A stretch of DNA of 41,340 nt from a virus, in the IMG/VR virus record IMGVR_UViG_3300044701_000737, positions 1 to 41,340 of that record; one strand, written 5' to 3'. This document shows, one piece after another, positions 13,794 through 22,223 of the stretch (positions within the stretch are counted from its first letter, which is position 1; the number at the start of each line of letters is the position of its first letter). The translations under genes and the position numbers were made by a program. Under the pieces are notes generated by a model that was not told the origin of the DNA, did not search any database, and saw only the letters and a program-made list of their open reading frames with translations.

Positions 13794-14292
13794 AGATGAT
13801 TTTGATTTCTTCATGCAAAGCTATTCATTAGAGCACACCAAGCGCTATAGCATGAAGCCTGTTGTCCACCCTGAAAGTGTGGCAACACATAGTTTCTTTG
13901 TAGCATTAGGCGTATTAATGATGTCAAAAGACTATGAGTTTGATGTTAATACTGCACTAAAAATAGCCATATGTCATGATCTGCCAGAGATGGAAATCTC
14001 AGATGTAAACCATCTGGTCAAGAAGAACTTTCCATTAGTTGCAGCGGCATTAAAAGAAGCAGAAGCAAAGATTGTAGACAGCTTTCCTGAGCAAGTTAAA
14101 GACTACTGTCAAATGTACAATGATGATACGCCTGAAGCATTGGTGGTTCATTATGCTGATGCACTTCAATGCCTACAGTACTCAGACAATGAAATTAAGA
14201 TGGGTAATCAAGGCTACATGGTAGATGTACACACCAATAGTGCAAAGCGCATGGCTGTGCTTGCACATAAGTTGGAGGCATATAAAATATGA
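13786..14292 (+). CDS. HD-domain 5'-deoxynucleotidase (YfbR-like)
   Basis: 168 residues. The metal-binding HD set is present: H35 (ATHSF), H64-D65 (CHDLPEME, with E68) and D125 (HYADALQ). The N-terminal KRYSMKPVVHPESVATHSF matches the YfbR pattern, with R20-Y21 where YfbR has Arg-Trp. The protein should remove phosphate from deoxynucleoside monophosphates. DatZ-type dATP triphosphohydrolases share this fold, so the substrate is not settled. The ATG at 13786 follows GGAGAC and overlaps the deoxyribosyltransferase stop by 8 bases. The two enzymes could act in series on the same nucleotide. Confidence 0.85.
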   Translation: MNKDDFDFFMQSYSLEHTKRYSMKPVVHPESVATHSFFVALGVLMMSKDYEFDVNTALKIAICHDLPEMEISDVNHLVKKNFPLVAAALKEAEAKIVDSFPEQVKDYCQMYNDDTPEALVVHYADALQCLQYSDNEIKMGNQGYMVDVHTNSAKRMAVLAHKLEAYKI

Positions 14293-14585
14293 AGACTACA
14301 GACAAAGTACTGAAACAACGTGGCTCAGTCTATGGTGACTTTCATGACGGTGTAAAGCTAGAAGCTGATATTCTTGACTTAATTACAGCTCAATATGCCA
14401 AACACCATAAAAAGCCTATGAGCTCTGTACATGCCATGTATTTCAGTAAGATTGTTATGAAACTGTCAAGGTTGGCTATTACACCAACACATACAGATAG
14501 CTGGACCGATATTGCAGGATATGCAAGACTTGTAGAACTTCACTTAAATAAAGGAAATGAAAATGCCAAAACTACACAAGAGTAA
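14289..14585 (+). CDS. DUF6378-like phage protein
   Basis: 98 residues with an N-terminal QRGSVYGDFHDGVKLEADIL and a C-terminal SWTDIAGYARLVE, the pattern of a small phage family annotated DUF6378, of unknown biochemistry. Phage members are often found among nucleotide-metabolism genes. It is all-helical, reminiscent of MazG-like folds, but the EExxE motif is not evident. It overlaps the HD gene by four bases (ATGA) and the ThyX start by 23 bases. The family name is from memory. Confidence 0.65.
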   Translation: MKTTDKVLKQRGSVYGDFHDGVKLEADILDLITAQYAKHHKKPMSSVHAMYFSKIVMKLSRLAITPTHTDSWTDIAGYARLVELHLNKGNENAKTTQE

Positions 14586-15492
14586 CATGCCACATCTACA
14601 AAAGATGCACACACAACTTAAGTTCGGTAAAAAGACTCAGCCAATCGAGTTTGTAAACCAATTAGAAGCAATCGATGTACAGATTGTCCATGCACCTACA
14701 GTGGCTGAGTTCAGGAAGACCATATCAGTCTTTTTAATGAACACATGGAACGACAAGATTCAATGGGATTTTCCTCATGAAGACATTGACCAGACCATTG
14801 ATGAACTATTCCGATATGAACTGCTACCCACTGCAATGGAGACGATTAACATTACGTGGTCGGTTAATGGTATGGATATGATTGATACGACACATTTAAT
14901 CAGACATCGTCTGTTTAGTTTTGCGGCTCAGGTCCACGGAGATAGGGACATGAGAGATGATAGAGTAATGGTTAAACCGGGGATCATGGCAAATGCAGAC
15001 TTTTTTGAACGTTATAAGCAAATCACCACAATGGCTCGTGATCTGTATACTGATATGCTCGATAGTGGTCTTGTTCACGGTCTTGATACCCGTACTATTA
15101 TGCCTCGCAATTTTGAACACTTTTACATGGTACGCTGTACGATTAAAGACCTTATCGGTTACTGCATTATGCGCGGTGATGAACAAATTCAGACAACGGT
15201 AGATAACGTTATTGCCATGAAGCTATGGCTAGAAGTATTAAAGAAATATCCATTCCTTGCAGGGTTGGTTGATTTCCGTAAGCCTGATTCGTTCTATCAA
15301 CGGCAGTCTGCCAAAGGTAAAACCAATATATTCCCACCTAATGCAAAGAATGACAACTTTGACTGGTGTGAAGAGCAGTTCTACCATCCGATTGGCCGTG
15401 AAGAATTCCCAGGTGGGGATGTCTACCTAAAAATCAGAGAAGACTTGCTTAACCAAATTGATGCAATTAAAAAGGAGCATATTCATGTCTAA
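14563..15492 (+). CDS. thyX: Divergent FAD-dependent thymidylate synthase (ThyX-like)
   Basis: 309 residues. ThyX methylates dUMP to dTMP using FAD, NADPH and methylene-tetrahydrofolate. The signature region is IRHRLFSFAAQVHGDRD (from I113), retaining RHR and a following Ser but departing from the usual RHR-x7-S-x-R. Further on, TIMPRNFEHFYMVRCTIKDL matches the C-terminal substrate helix, which normally reads LP...T...N.R.L. The protein is longer than typical ThyX (about 220-250), with an N-terminal extension. The ATG at 14563 is spaced best from AAAGG; 14557 is too close. The deaminase at 6723 would supply its dUMP. A ThyX relative with altered chemistry is possible. Confidence 0.7.
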   Translation: MPKLHKSNMPHLQKMHTQLKFGKKTQPIEFVNQLEAIDVQIVHAPTVAEFRKTISVFLMNTWNDKIQWDFPHEDIDQTIDELFRYELLPTAMETINITWSVNGMDMIDTTHLIRHRLFSFAAQVHGDRDMRDDRVMVKPGIMANADFFERYKQITTMARDLYTDMLDSGLVHGLDTRTIMPRNFEHFYMVRCTIKDLIGYCIMRGDEQIQTTVDNVIAMKLWLEVLKKYPFLAGLVDFRKPDSFYQRQSAKGKTNIFPPNAKNDNFDWCEEQFYHPIGREEFPGGDVYLKIREDLLNQIDAIKKEHIHV

Positions 15493-15736
15493 ACGATGGT
15501 CAGATATACAAGTTAAACTGCAAAAGTTAACGCCTAAAGAGAGGACTAAAGTCTTTAATGACTTTATTAACCAGCATCCTAAACTGGCTGATCATACAGT
15601 TGAGTCACTACGACTTATAGTGGTTAAACTTGAAAGTCAAGCAGCTGTTAGTAAAGACTTAGGTCTACATAAGCAAATAGTAAATAGAGTTGCTGCCAAT
15701 TTTAAGCACTTTTTTACTAAGAAGAAGGTAATCTAA
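15485..15736 (+). CDS. Hypothetical protein, 83 aa, possible helix-turn-helix
   Basis: Basic, all-helical small protein. KLTPKERTKVFNDFINQHP (about residues 13-31) and VSKDLGLHKQIVNRVAANF (from about residue 56) could form a helix-turn-helix, but the pattern is weak. AAGGAGCATATTC precedes the ATG at 15485, chosen over the 15458 start inside ThyX. It overlaps the next start by one base (TAATG). It may bind nucleic acid; no family is recognised. Confidence 0.6.
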   Translation: MSKRWSDIQVKLQKLTPKERTKVFNDFINQHPKLADHTVESLRLIVVKLESQAAVSKDLGLHKQIVNRVAANFKHFFTKKKVI

Positions 15737-15936
15737 TGAATTCTGACCTAGAGGATAAGGTCAGGATGACCATGCTTCATCTTCTGATGAAAGGATATAC
15801 CATGGACCAACTTATAACAGCATTGCAGACTATTAAAGTTGAGATGGCAATGGCAATGCAGTATGCCGATGCCATTAATGAAGCACTGTATCAGCCCAAA
15901 AAAACCCCGTCCGAAGACGGGGAAAACCACACGTGA
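15736..15936 (+). CDS. Hypothetical protein, 66 aa, last rightward gene
   Basis: Short, Met-rich helical protein (ALQTIKVEMAMAMQYADAIN in the middle) with a Lys/Pro C-terminus. It starts on the one-base TAATG overlap with the preceding gene. The last codons (about residues 55-62, KKTPSEDG) are encoded by the strong hairpin that acts as terminator for the opposing late genes, so the C-terminus is dictated in part by that RNA structure. Function unknown. Confidence 0.6.
   Translation: MNSDLEDKVRMTMLHLLMKGYTMDQLITALQTIKVEMAMAMQYADAINEALYQPKKTPSEDGENHT
15897..15925 (-). terminator. Strong intrinsic terminator for the leftward late genes
   Basis: Read leftward: CCCCGTC, TTCG loop, GACGGGG, then a run of T (complement of the A run at 15898-15904). 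The 7-bp GC-rich stem occupies 15905-15911 and 15916-15922. TTCG is an extra-stable tetraloop. It lies 25 bases beyond the last late-gene stop and inside the 3' end of the convergent gene at 15736-15936. No T run follows on the + strand. Confidence 0.85.
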
Positions 15937-15950
15937 ACAACAGGGGAGAA

Positions 15951-17084
15951 CTATTCTTTACCAGTATATGCCTTGTAGCCTTCATAAGCTAATGGTATGG
16001 CAGACAAGCCTGCGCCAATTACTCTTGTAGGCAATGTAGGGGCTAGCCCAATTAGACCGCCCATACCTCCTGCAAAGTTAACGGCTGCTTCGCCATATCG
16101 TTTCTGTTTATAGGCATTTGCTGCATTAGCAAAATCAGCTGCAGTCATAGCACCACCTAGCACATTTAGTGCAGGTGATAATGCGTAACCGACTTTGCCC
16201 ATCGTACCTGGGGCAGCTGCTTTAAGCTTTTGAGCTGTTGCTTCTGCTATGGCAGCTTTTTCTTGTGCATTAATTACTCTTTGTGCTTGCTGTGGAGAAA
16301 CAGCAGATCTTGTTGTCATCTTTTCAAACTGGTTCTGAACTCTAGCTGCATTTGTCTTAGCTTTTTCATATGCATCTTGTGCTTCTTGCAGTTTAATTTG
16401 TGCTGCTTGCTGATCTGCGTTGTATACAGGAGCAGCTGCTAACCCACTAGGCACAATCAATCGGCTATTCTGTGCATATCCTGTCAATGGCATACGTTGC
16501 TCAGGTGAAAGACCTTTTGCAGTACCGGCAATGCCTTTCCTTACTGCATTTGCTTCTGTAATCTCACCCATCTTTGCAGAGTGTGACAAAGCACCTTCTG
16601 ATAAAGCACCTGGGGTAGTACTAGTACCAGGTAAAGGTGCAGTAGGTACTGGCACAGGTTCTACAATAGCACCTACTTTTACAGCATTTGATCTAGCTTC
16701 TGCCAACTTAGCATTTGCTTGTGCCAACTCAGCTGTAGCTGCTTTCATCTCTAATTGCAGCTTATCAAGATTGCTCATGTGCGCAGTTTTAGCTTCTTCT
16801 ACTGCTTTTGCAGTTAGATCCGCAGTTTCTTTTGCAACATCAGCTTTAATGTTTGCTTGTGGCAATCCTCGAACAACAGGGGCTTCTAAAGGTAGTGTCT
16901 TTTGTAGACCTATGCCACCAAGAGCACCTGCTCCTGCAGCAAGCATAGGATCAACAACTACTTCTTTACCTGTGTCAGGCGAATAAACTGTAACACTGCC
17001 CTTAGGTTCAGAGGCTGACTTAGGAGGTTCAACAATAGGCTGTTTCCAAAGCGGAATATCTTCTTTTTTGTTGTCATCAGCCAT
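15951..17084 (-). CDS. Ala-rich virion/ejection-type protein, 377 aa
   Basis: Large Ala/Lys/Gln-rich protein with an acidic polar N-terminus, a long helical middle (coiled-coil stretches such as LQLEMKAATAELAQANAKL and AQQAQ-type repeats) and a Gly/Ala-rich hydrophobic C-terminus (about residues 295-360) that could insert in membranes. No family is recognised. As last gene of the late operon, after the M23 protein, it occupies the slot of ejection proteins (T7 gp14-16, P22 gp7/16/20) that leave the virion to form a DNA channel. GGGAG precedes the ATG. The role is inferred from composition and position. Confidence 0.7.
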   Translation of the reverse strand: MADDNKKEDIPLWKQPIVEPPKSASEPKGSVTVYSPDTGKEVVVDPMLAAGAGALGGIGLQKTLPLEAPVVRGLPQANIKADVAKETADLTAKAVEEAKTAHMSNLDKLQLEMKAATAELAQANAKLAEARSNAVKVGAIVEPVPVPTAPLPGTSTTPGALSEGALSHSAKMGEITEANAVRKGIAGTAKGLSPEQRMPLTGYAQNSRLIVPSGLAAAPVYNADQQAAQIKLQEAQDAYEKAKTNAARVQNQFEKMTTRSAVSPQQAQRVINAQEKAAIAEATAQKLKAAAPGTMGKVGYALSPALNVLGGAMTAADFANAANAYKQKRYGEAAVNFAGGMGGLIGLAPTLPTRVIGAGLSAIPLAYEGYKAYTGKE

Positions 17085-17086
17085 TT

Positions 17087-18862
17087 CTATCTACTCCCAT
17101 ATGGTGCCAGTGTTTTTTCAAGTTCTCTACGATTCTTACTATAAGAGTCAAGAATATTAGTGTAGTCTTTAGATGAGAAGAATGCAGAAGGAGGCGCAGC
17201 TGCACCAACTTTTTTGTCATGTGCATCCATGGCATTAAATAGACCAAGTCGTTGCTCATTCAACAATGCTTGTTGTCTAATCCAATACTGTACAGATTTA
17301 GATGAATCACTGATAGTAGGCATTGGTGCTTGTAACAGTCTTGCATCATTGTCTGTTGGGTTAATACCTAACAAGCCTCTATTCTGTGACACGTTATTTA
17401 AGAACTCGCTACCTAGAATTTGATTTGCTCGTGTTAAGTTAGCAGCTTCAGTAGGTGTTAAGTTATATGCTTGTGCCATTTTCTCAATTGGCAAACTGAC
17501 ACTTCCAAATCGGCCTGCAGTAACACCTTCTTGTGCGCCTACTTTTACAGCAGACCAAACACCTTCACCTGAATTCTTTAATATTTGGAAAATACGAGGT
17601 GTTTCAATTGCGATCTTATTTAACTCTTCTAAGTTTGCATTCGAAGTTGTAATAGACGCAGGGTTAAACTTAGTGATATTTGCACGCATCTCTTGGAATG
17701 GCTTATCAGCTTCTTTAACACGACCAACACCAACTTCACCTTGGCCTTTAAGACCTAATCCTTCAGGGCTAGTTAAACTTGCCACTTGAGTTCCTTGTGG
17801 CTGTGCTGCAGTAGCAGGCTTAAATAGCATTGTTGGATCAATAGGTTGATTGTTCTTGTCACGTAAACCAAACTCCACATGAGCACCAGTAGACTTACCG
17901 GTAGAACCGACTGTACCGATCTCTGAACCTTCTCTAATCACATCACCTGGTTTTACTTTTACTTGGTCTAAATGAGCATAGTATGAAGTTGATCCGTCTT
18001 TGTGCTGAATCTCAATGGTGTTACCAAACCCGCCCTTAGGCCCAACAAACTTAACTTCACCCGGTAGGACTGCTTGTACAGGTGAGCCATTAGGCGCAGC
18101 AAAGTCAATACCGTTATGCATAGCAGTCTTTGTTCTATCCACCGGATCAGTTCTTTGACCGAACGGACTAGATATAACTGCATCTTTGGCAGGAGGACTA
18201 AATCCAAGACCTTGTGGTACAGTCTGTGTAGGCTGTGTGGCCTGACCAGGAATACCTTGTGTAAACATCTTAGGAAGTAATGGAAGAGCACCAGGTGTTT
18301 CAAGAACAATCTTGACCGCATCCATTGTACCTCTGCCTATGTCAGCGCCTACTTTATTGCTCTCTACTAACATGCCATGCATATTCTTCAGCATCTCAGC
18401 TCTAGAAGGCGATAATGTTGCAATAATCGGATATAGCTGTGGTATCTTAGCAATCTGTGTAGGCGTTAAATCACCTTTCATTAGCGCTTGCTGAGTATTT
18501 TGTGGCTCAATGCCTAGATTGTCAGCAATAATGTTCAGTGCTTTTGCATCATTCTGTAATGTGTATTTCTGGCCTGCTAACTGAGCTCTCATTAATGCAA
18601 TAGATGGCGCAGCTGCTTGCCGTGCTTCAATTTCTTTTCCCATAGCAGTGGATGCTCTACCTGCAGCTTCACCAAATGAGCCTGTACGGCCTGGGTCAAA
18701 GAATTGACCTGCTACATTAAACCAATTAATCTGGTTTCGTTTTTCAAGTGACTCTACAACTTTATCAAGAGCAGACATATACTCTCGTTGAGCATTCTGA
18801 TCACTTGTAATGCCAGGAGGTATAGCAGTAGGTAATGCGCCAGTAAGTGGATTAGTAGCCAT
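17087..18862 (-). CDS. Virion protein with M23 peptidase domain
   Basis: 591 residues. The central part (about 227-345) is an M23 endopeptidase domain. It has SSPFGQRTDPVDRTKTAMHNGIDF (split over 231-254) with H249 and D253, then YYAHL (H297) and TGKSTGAHVEFGL (H328). The usual H-x-H zinc pair reads H328-V-E330, so the last ligand is Glu, not His. The rest is helical, Ala/Gln-rich and resembles ejection proteins. It would cut peptidoglycan peptides as the tail opens the wall during infection. The flanking genes are other large ejection-type proteins. It could be an inactive domain if Glu cannot replace His. Confidence 0.85.
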   Translation of the reverse strand: MATNPLTGALPTAIPPGITSDQNAQREYMSALDKVVESLEKRNQINWFNVAGQFFDPGRTGSFGEAAGRASTAMGKEIEARQAAAPSIALMRAQLAGQKYTLQNDAKALNIIADNLGIEPQNTQQALMKGDLTPTQIAKIPQLYPIIATLSPSRAEMLKNMHGMLVESNKVGADIGRGTMDAVKIVLETPGALPLLPKMFTQGIPGQATQPTQTVPQGLGFSPPAKDAVISSPFGQRTDPVDRTKTAMHNGIDFAAPNGSPVQAVLPGEVKFVGPKGGFGNTIEIQHKDGSTSYYAHLDQVKVKPGDVIREGSEIGTVGSTGKSTGAHVEFGLRDKNNQPIDPTMLFKPATAAQPQGTQVASLTSPEGLGLKGQGEVGVGRVKEADKPFQEMRANITKFNPASITTSNANLEELNKIAIETPRIFQILKNSGEGVWSAVKVGAQEGVTAGRFGSVSLPIEKMAQAYNLTPTEAANLTRANQILGSEFLNNVSQNRGLLGINPTDNDARLLQAPMPTISDSSKSVQYWIRQQALLNEQRLGLFNAMDAHDKKVGAAAPPSAFFSSKDYTNILDSYSKNRRELEKTLAPYGSR

Positions 18863-18876
18863 GTTTGTTTAGTCGC

Positions 18877-20154
18877 TTAAGGTTCGTATTGACTCATGTC
18901 ATAACCTTCATACGGGTTATAACTGTTATAGTAGTCTTGATAGGCATCATATGCATCTTCTTGGTAAGTATTATTTGCAGCTTCTTGATTGTACAAATCT
19001 TGCTCATTATAGCCTTCAGCATAACCCATATCACCAGTACTACCAGATGGTAAAAGGTTACCTGCTCTGTCAAAATTCTGAACTCTTCCGTCTTCGAACA
19101 TGATAGTTTTAGTACCGTCAGATGCAACATTCATGGTACTACCATCAGCTAATGTTTGCTGATAAGCGATGGTTTTACCACTTTGACCACCAACAAGTGC
19201 ATTAAACCCTGCTTTAGCAGCGCCTGTAACTGTAGAAGAAAGACCTTCAATGCCTTTATTAATAGTAGGTACAAGGTTAGACACACCTGTAGCCAAGGAC
19301 CCAAGACCTGCAATCTGTGATAATGGTGATGCATTGTAAGCGCCAGGAATAGGCCCTGTGTACGACGATGCTGTTGATGTAGGTATAGTCTGACCTCTTA
19401 GTAAGCCAGCCTCTTCTTTTAGCATTTGCATTGGGAATAGCTGTTGATTCTGTGCTAATGTACGTTGCTGTTCGCCTACTGTAGCAAGTGCATTCACATC
19501 ACCAAGGCCTAAAGCTTGAGTTTGTGTTGCTAAATTACCATACTGCTGACTTGCTGCAAGCTTATTGGCGTAGTCACGTTGTAATGCTTCTTGCTGCTGT
19601 TGTGTAATTGCTAAATTAGCGCCTGCTAAAACTTGACCTAATGCTCCAGCACCTCTACGCGATCCAAACTGTCCAGAACCAACAATACCTGCAGTTGCTT
19701 GAGGTGCTAAGTTCTGAGCAATATTGTATCGGCCTAAATCACCAACGGCTTGTGCAAGATTTGAACTGCCTACTTGACCAGCTAAGTTCATAGCACTTGT
19801 TAATGCAGGCTGATAATTTCCAACATTTGACTGAACGTCTTTAAATGCTTGAGTTTGTAACTCTGTAGGGCCTATATATCTTGCATTCTCTGCAGCAGCT
19901 CCACCTTGCGTTGCTAGCCGATTTAGATAGTCTGTGTAAAATTCAGGCGTTGCAGTAGCCTGCATTTGTGTAGTAGTAATATTAGGAAGTGCAGTACCTT
20001 GAGTTAAACCACCACCTCCAGGTGCTGATCCAGCAGTAACGCCTAAATTAGGTATTGCTGCAAAATTAGATACAGAACCAGTTTTTACTTGTGATAGCGG
20101 ATTAGGCGCTGAAGTTGTTGTAGGCGCTGAAGTTGTTGTAGGTGCAACAGCCAT
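18877..20154 (-). CDS. Gln/Ala-rich putative ejection protein, 425 aa
   Basis: Structural-type protein with a Thr/Pro/Ala-rich N-terminus (duplicated TTSAPTTTSAP), a Gly/Gln/Ala-rich helical body (QQQQEALQRDYANKLAASQQ) and an acidic, Tyr/Asn-rich C-terminus ending QYEP. No family is recognised and no catalytic motif is visible. Its position between the M23 protein and the 689-residue protein, and its composition, suggest an internal or ejected virion protein. The stop-start TAATG overlap with the upstream gene shows coupling. Confidence 0.7.
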   Translation of the reverse strand: MAVAPTTTSAPTTTSAPNPLSQVKTGSVSNFAAIPNLGVTAGSAPGGGGLTQGTALPNITTTQMQATATPEFYTDYLNRLATQGGAAAENARYIGPTELQTQAFKDVQSNVGNYQPALTSAMNLAGQVGSSNLAQAVGDLGRYNIAQNLAPQATAGIVGSGQFGSRRGAGALGQVLAGANLAITQQQQEALQRDYANKLAASQQYGNLATQTQALGLGDVNALATVGEQQRTLAQNQQLFPMQMLKEEAGLLRGQTIPTSTASSYTGPIPGAYNASPLSQIAGLGSLATGVSNLVPTINKGIEGLSSTVTGAAKAGFNALVGGQSGKTIAYQQTLADGSTMNVASDGTKTIMFEDGRVQNFDRAGNLLPSGSTGDMGYAEGYNEQDLYNQEAANNTYQEDAYDAYQDYYNSYNPYEGYDMSQYEP

Positions 20155-22223
20155 TATGCTTTCCCTTTCTTAATATATTCCAAAGGTGACTTTGCCTTAG
20201 GCGGTATCTTATGCACAGGGGCAGAACGTTTATGCTTTCTAATTTCTTGTCTCATTTTATCGAGTACCTTTGCTCCAGCATCTGAAGAGCCATTACCAAG
20301 AGCAGCCACAGTGTCAGCGTCAAACACATATTCACCGTCAGCAAGCATAGCAGGAATGTCGTCAGACTGACCATCACCTTTCCCTTTTACATAATGCCCT
20401 GTTGCTCCAGTAATAAACTCGGGCTTATGACTGCCATAGTTTAAACCGTGTATCTCACCACCCTTTGCACGATTTACAAAGTATTGTGAAGAGATAGGTC
20501 GATTATAATTCCCACTCGGGTCTCCGAATGGTACTCGAGCAGCATATTTATTTTGTGCAGGGCCTAAGTTTTCAGCTGCATGCTTAAACAGACGGTCATT
20601 CTCTGCAAATCTTGCATTCCTATTTGCTTTTTCTATTCTTTCAAGCAGTTCATCAATACTGCCACCTTTGTTCATCTGTACAGCCCCTCCTCGAGCATAT
20701 GTCTGTACAGGTGCTTTACTAGTTAAAGATGCCAAGATTCGAGGATCGACGTTTTCTAACTGAGGATAGAGCTGCTTTAACTGAGACACCTGAGGAGTGT
20801 CAACAGATTGATCAGATAATGCCTGAGAGGTTAAAACACCGGAAGCTAATGGTGCAGGTAATCCAGCAGCATTTAACCCTGAGCTAGGAAATAGGCCCGT
20901 CACAGAACCTACGTTGGCATTAGGCGATGATCCGGTTGGTACACCTGCTGAACCGCCTGGCAAAGACACATCAGAAGTATTGGAAGTGGTCGATGCCATG
21001 GAAGGCATGCCTGTCTGACTCAGCATTGAAGAACTGCTCTGCTCATTGCCAAAAATAGGCGCACCTGCAGGGCTCATTCTTGGAGTAAACCCACTAGATT
21101 GTGGTGGTCTAGATGTGCCAGCTTGTGGTAATGCTCCGGGCTGCAAATAGCTAACTGAACTAGGTGCCCCAGCCAACATAGTTCTAGGCATTGGCCTAGG
21201 CATCATTCTTCTAGGATCATCAGGAGTTAATAAGTCTCTAGCTTCAGATCTAGCAGCACTGCCTAAAATATCGCCTGTAATTGTTCGTCTATCAGCATCA
21301 CCAGTCACTTCGTTCTGTAATGCTGTACCTAATTGTCTACCTGCAACACCTGCAGTTCCTACAGCAGCACCAGTTAACCCACCGATACCAATGCTTTTAT
21401 CATTTAAAGCAGCTCCGGTCATTCCACTAGTTGCGCCTGATAAAGCACCTTGACCGTACTGATTTAGACCTAGTTCTTTACCGACCATAGAAGTTCCACC
21501 ACCAACAGCACCACCAATACCTCCTGTCAATGCGCCCATGCCTACATCACGATCATTAATGGATGCATTTAGTGCTCCACCAACAGTGCCACTAAGAGTA
21601 CTTGAAACCATCGGATTGACGTTATACGCATTTAGTGTGCTGTTTAATCCACCTGTCACACCGCCTGTAACGCCTGCATTAATTGCTTGACTTGGGTCAA
21701 TACTGCCTGTCGTGACAAGCTGTGCAGCAGAATTCATGGCTGCTGATTTAGCTGCATTCACTGCAGCTGCTTCTGCAACTGTGGCTAGAGTCGGCGCAGT
21801 ACTTGCAGCAGTTGTACCGGCTACCATGCCTGCTGTAGTTGCACCTTCTGCTATTGCTGCCGCTTCTAAAGCTGCTGCTGCTTCTGCTGCTCCTGCTGCT
21901 GTGGCTGTTGTGCCAGATAAATAAGGGGCTGCATAAGGAGCAGCTACCATTAATGCAACTGTGCCAACAGTAACCCAGCCACCTGGAATTACATCATTAA
22001 CACCTTTATCAATTGCTACACCAACATCGCTAACGGCTTGACCGACACTTTCAACAGCTTTACCTACACCTTCAAATACGTCGCCCACTGCATTAACAAT
22101 GCCGCCTACAATTCCGCCTCCGCCGCCGCCACCTTCCAGTGTCATGCCATATGAAAATGGACCTTTGCCTAGTTTAGGCTGAAAAGCATGGATAGGTAAT
22201 TCTGTAAAGTTAGTATATTTCAT
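20154..22223 (-). CDS. Large Gly/Ala-rich virion protein, 689 aa, with DGEYV C-terminal motif
   Basis: The N-terminal part has a run of seven Gly followed by hydrophobic, Ala/Gly-rich membrane-like segments (about residues 80-180). The middle is low-complexity Ser/Gly/Pro. The C-terminus carries KGKGDGQSDDIPAML, DGEYVFDADTVAALGNGSS and GAKVLDKMRQEI, a recognisable conserved element found at the C-terminus of many phage structural proteins whose function is not known. It could be an ejection protein or tail-associated internal protein. I chose the ATG at 22223 (ATGA overlap with the upstream stop); a GTG at 22238 would give 694 residues. Confidence 0.75.
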   Translation of the reverse strand: MKYTNFTELPIHAFQPKLGKGPFSYGMTLEGGGGGGGIVGGIVNAVGDVFEGVGKAVESVGQAVSDVGVAIDKGVNDVIPGGWVTVGTVALMVAAPYAAPYLSGTTATAAGAAEAAAALEAAAIAEGATTAGMVAGTTAASTAPTLATVAEAAAVNAAKSAAMNSAAQLVTTGSIDPSQAINAGVTGGVTGGLNSTLNAYNVNPMVSSTLSGTVGGALNASINDRDVGMGALTGGIGGAVGGGTSMVGKELGLNQYGQGALSGATSGMTGAALNDKSIGIGGLTGAAVGTAGVAGRQLGTALQNEVTGDADRRTITGDILGSAARSEARDLLTPDDPRRMMPRPMPRTMLAGAPSSVSYLQPGALPQAGTSRPPQSSGFTPRMSPAGAPIFGNEQSSSSMLSQTGMPSMASTTSNTSDVSLPGGSAGVPTGSSPNANVGSVTGLFPSSGLNAAGLPAPLASGVLTSQALSDQSVDTPQVSQLKQLYPQLENVDPRILASLTSKAPVQTYARGGAVQMNKGGSIDELLERIEKANRNARFAENDRLFKHAAENLGPAQNKYAARVPFGDPSGNYNRPISSQYFVNRAKGGEIHGLNYGSHKPEFITGATGHYVKGKGDGQSDDIPAMLADGEYVFDADTVAALGNGSSDAGAKVLDKMRQEIRKHKRSAPVHKIPPKAKSPLEYIKKGKA

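Noticed and set aside
13786-14292. Direct call as DatZ (dATP triphosphohydrolase)
   Set aside because: The HD motifs and KRYS...ATHSF pattern fit YfbR at least as well; no PurZ gene is in the window to support a Z-genome assignment.
16420-16986. 188-residue + strand ORF opposite the ejection-type gene
   Set aside because: Ala-rich antisense shadow of the 15951-17084 gene, with no ribosome binding site and no conserved motif.
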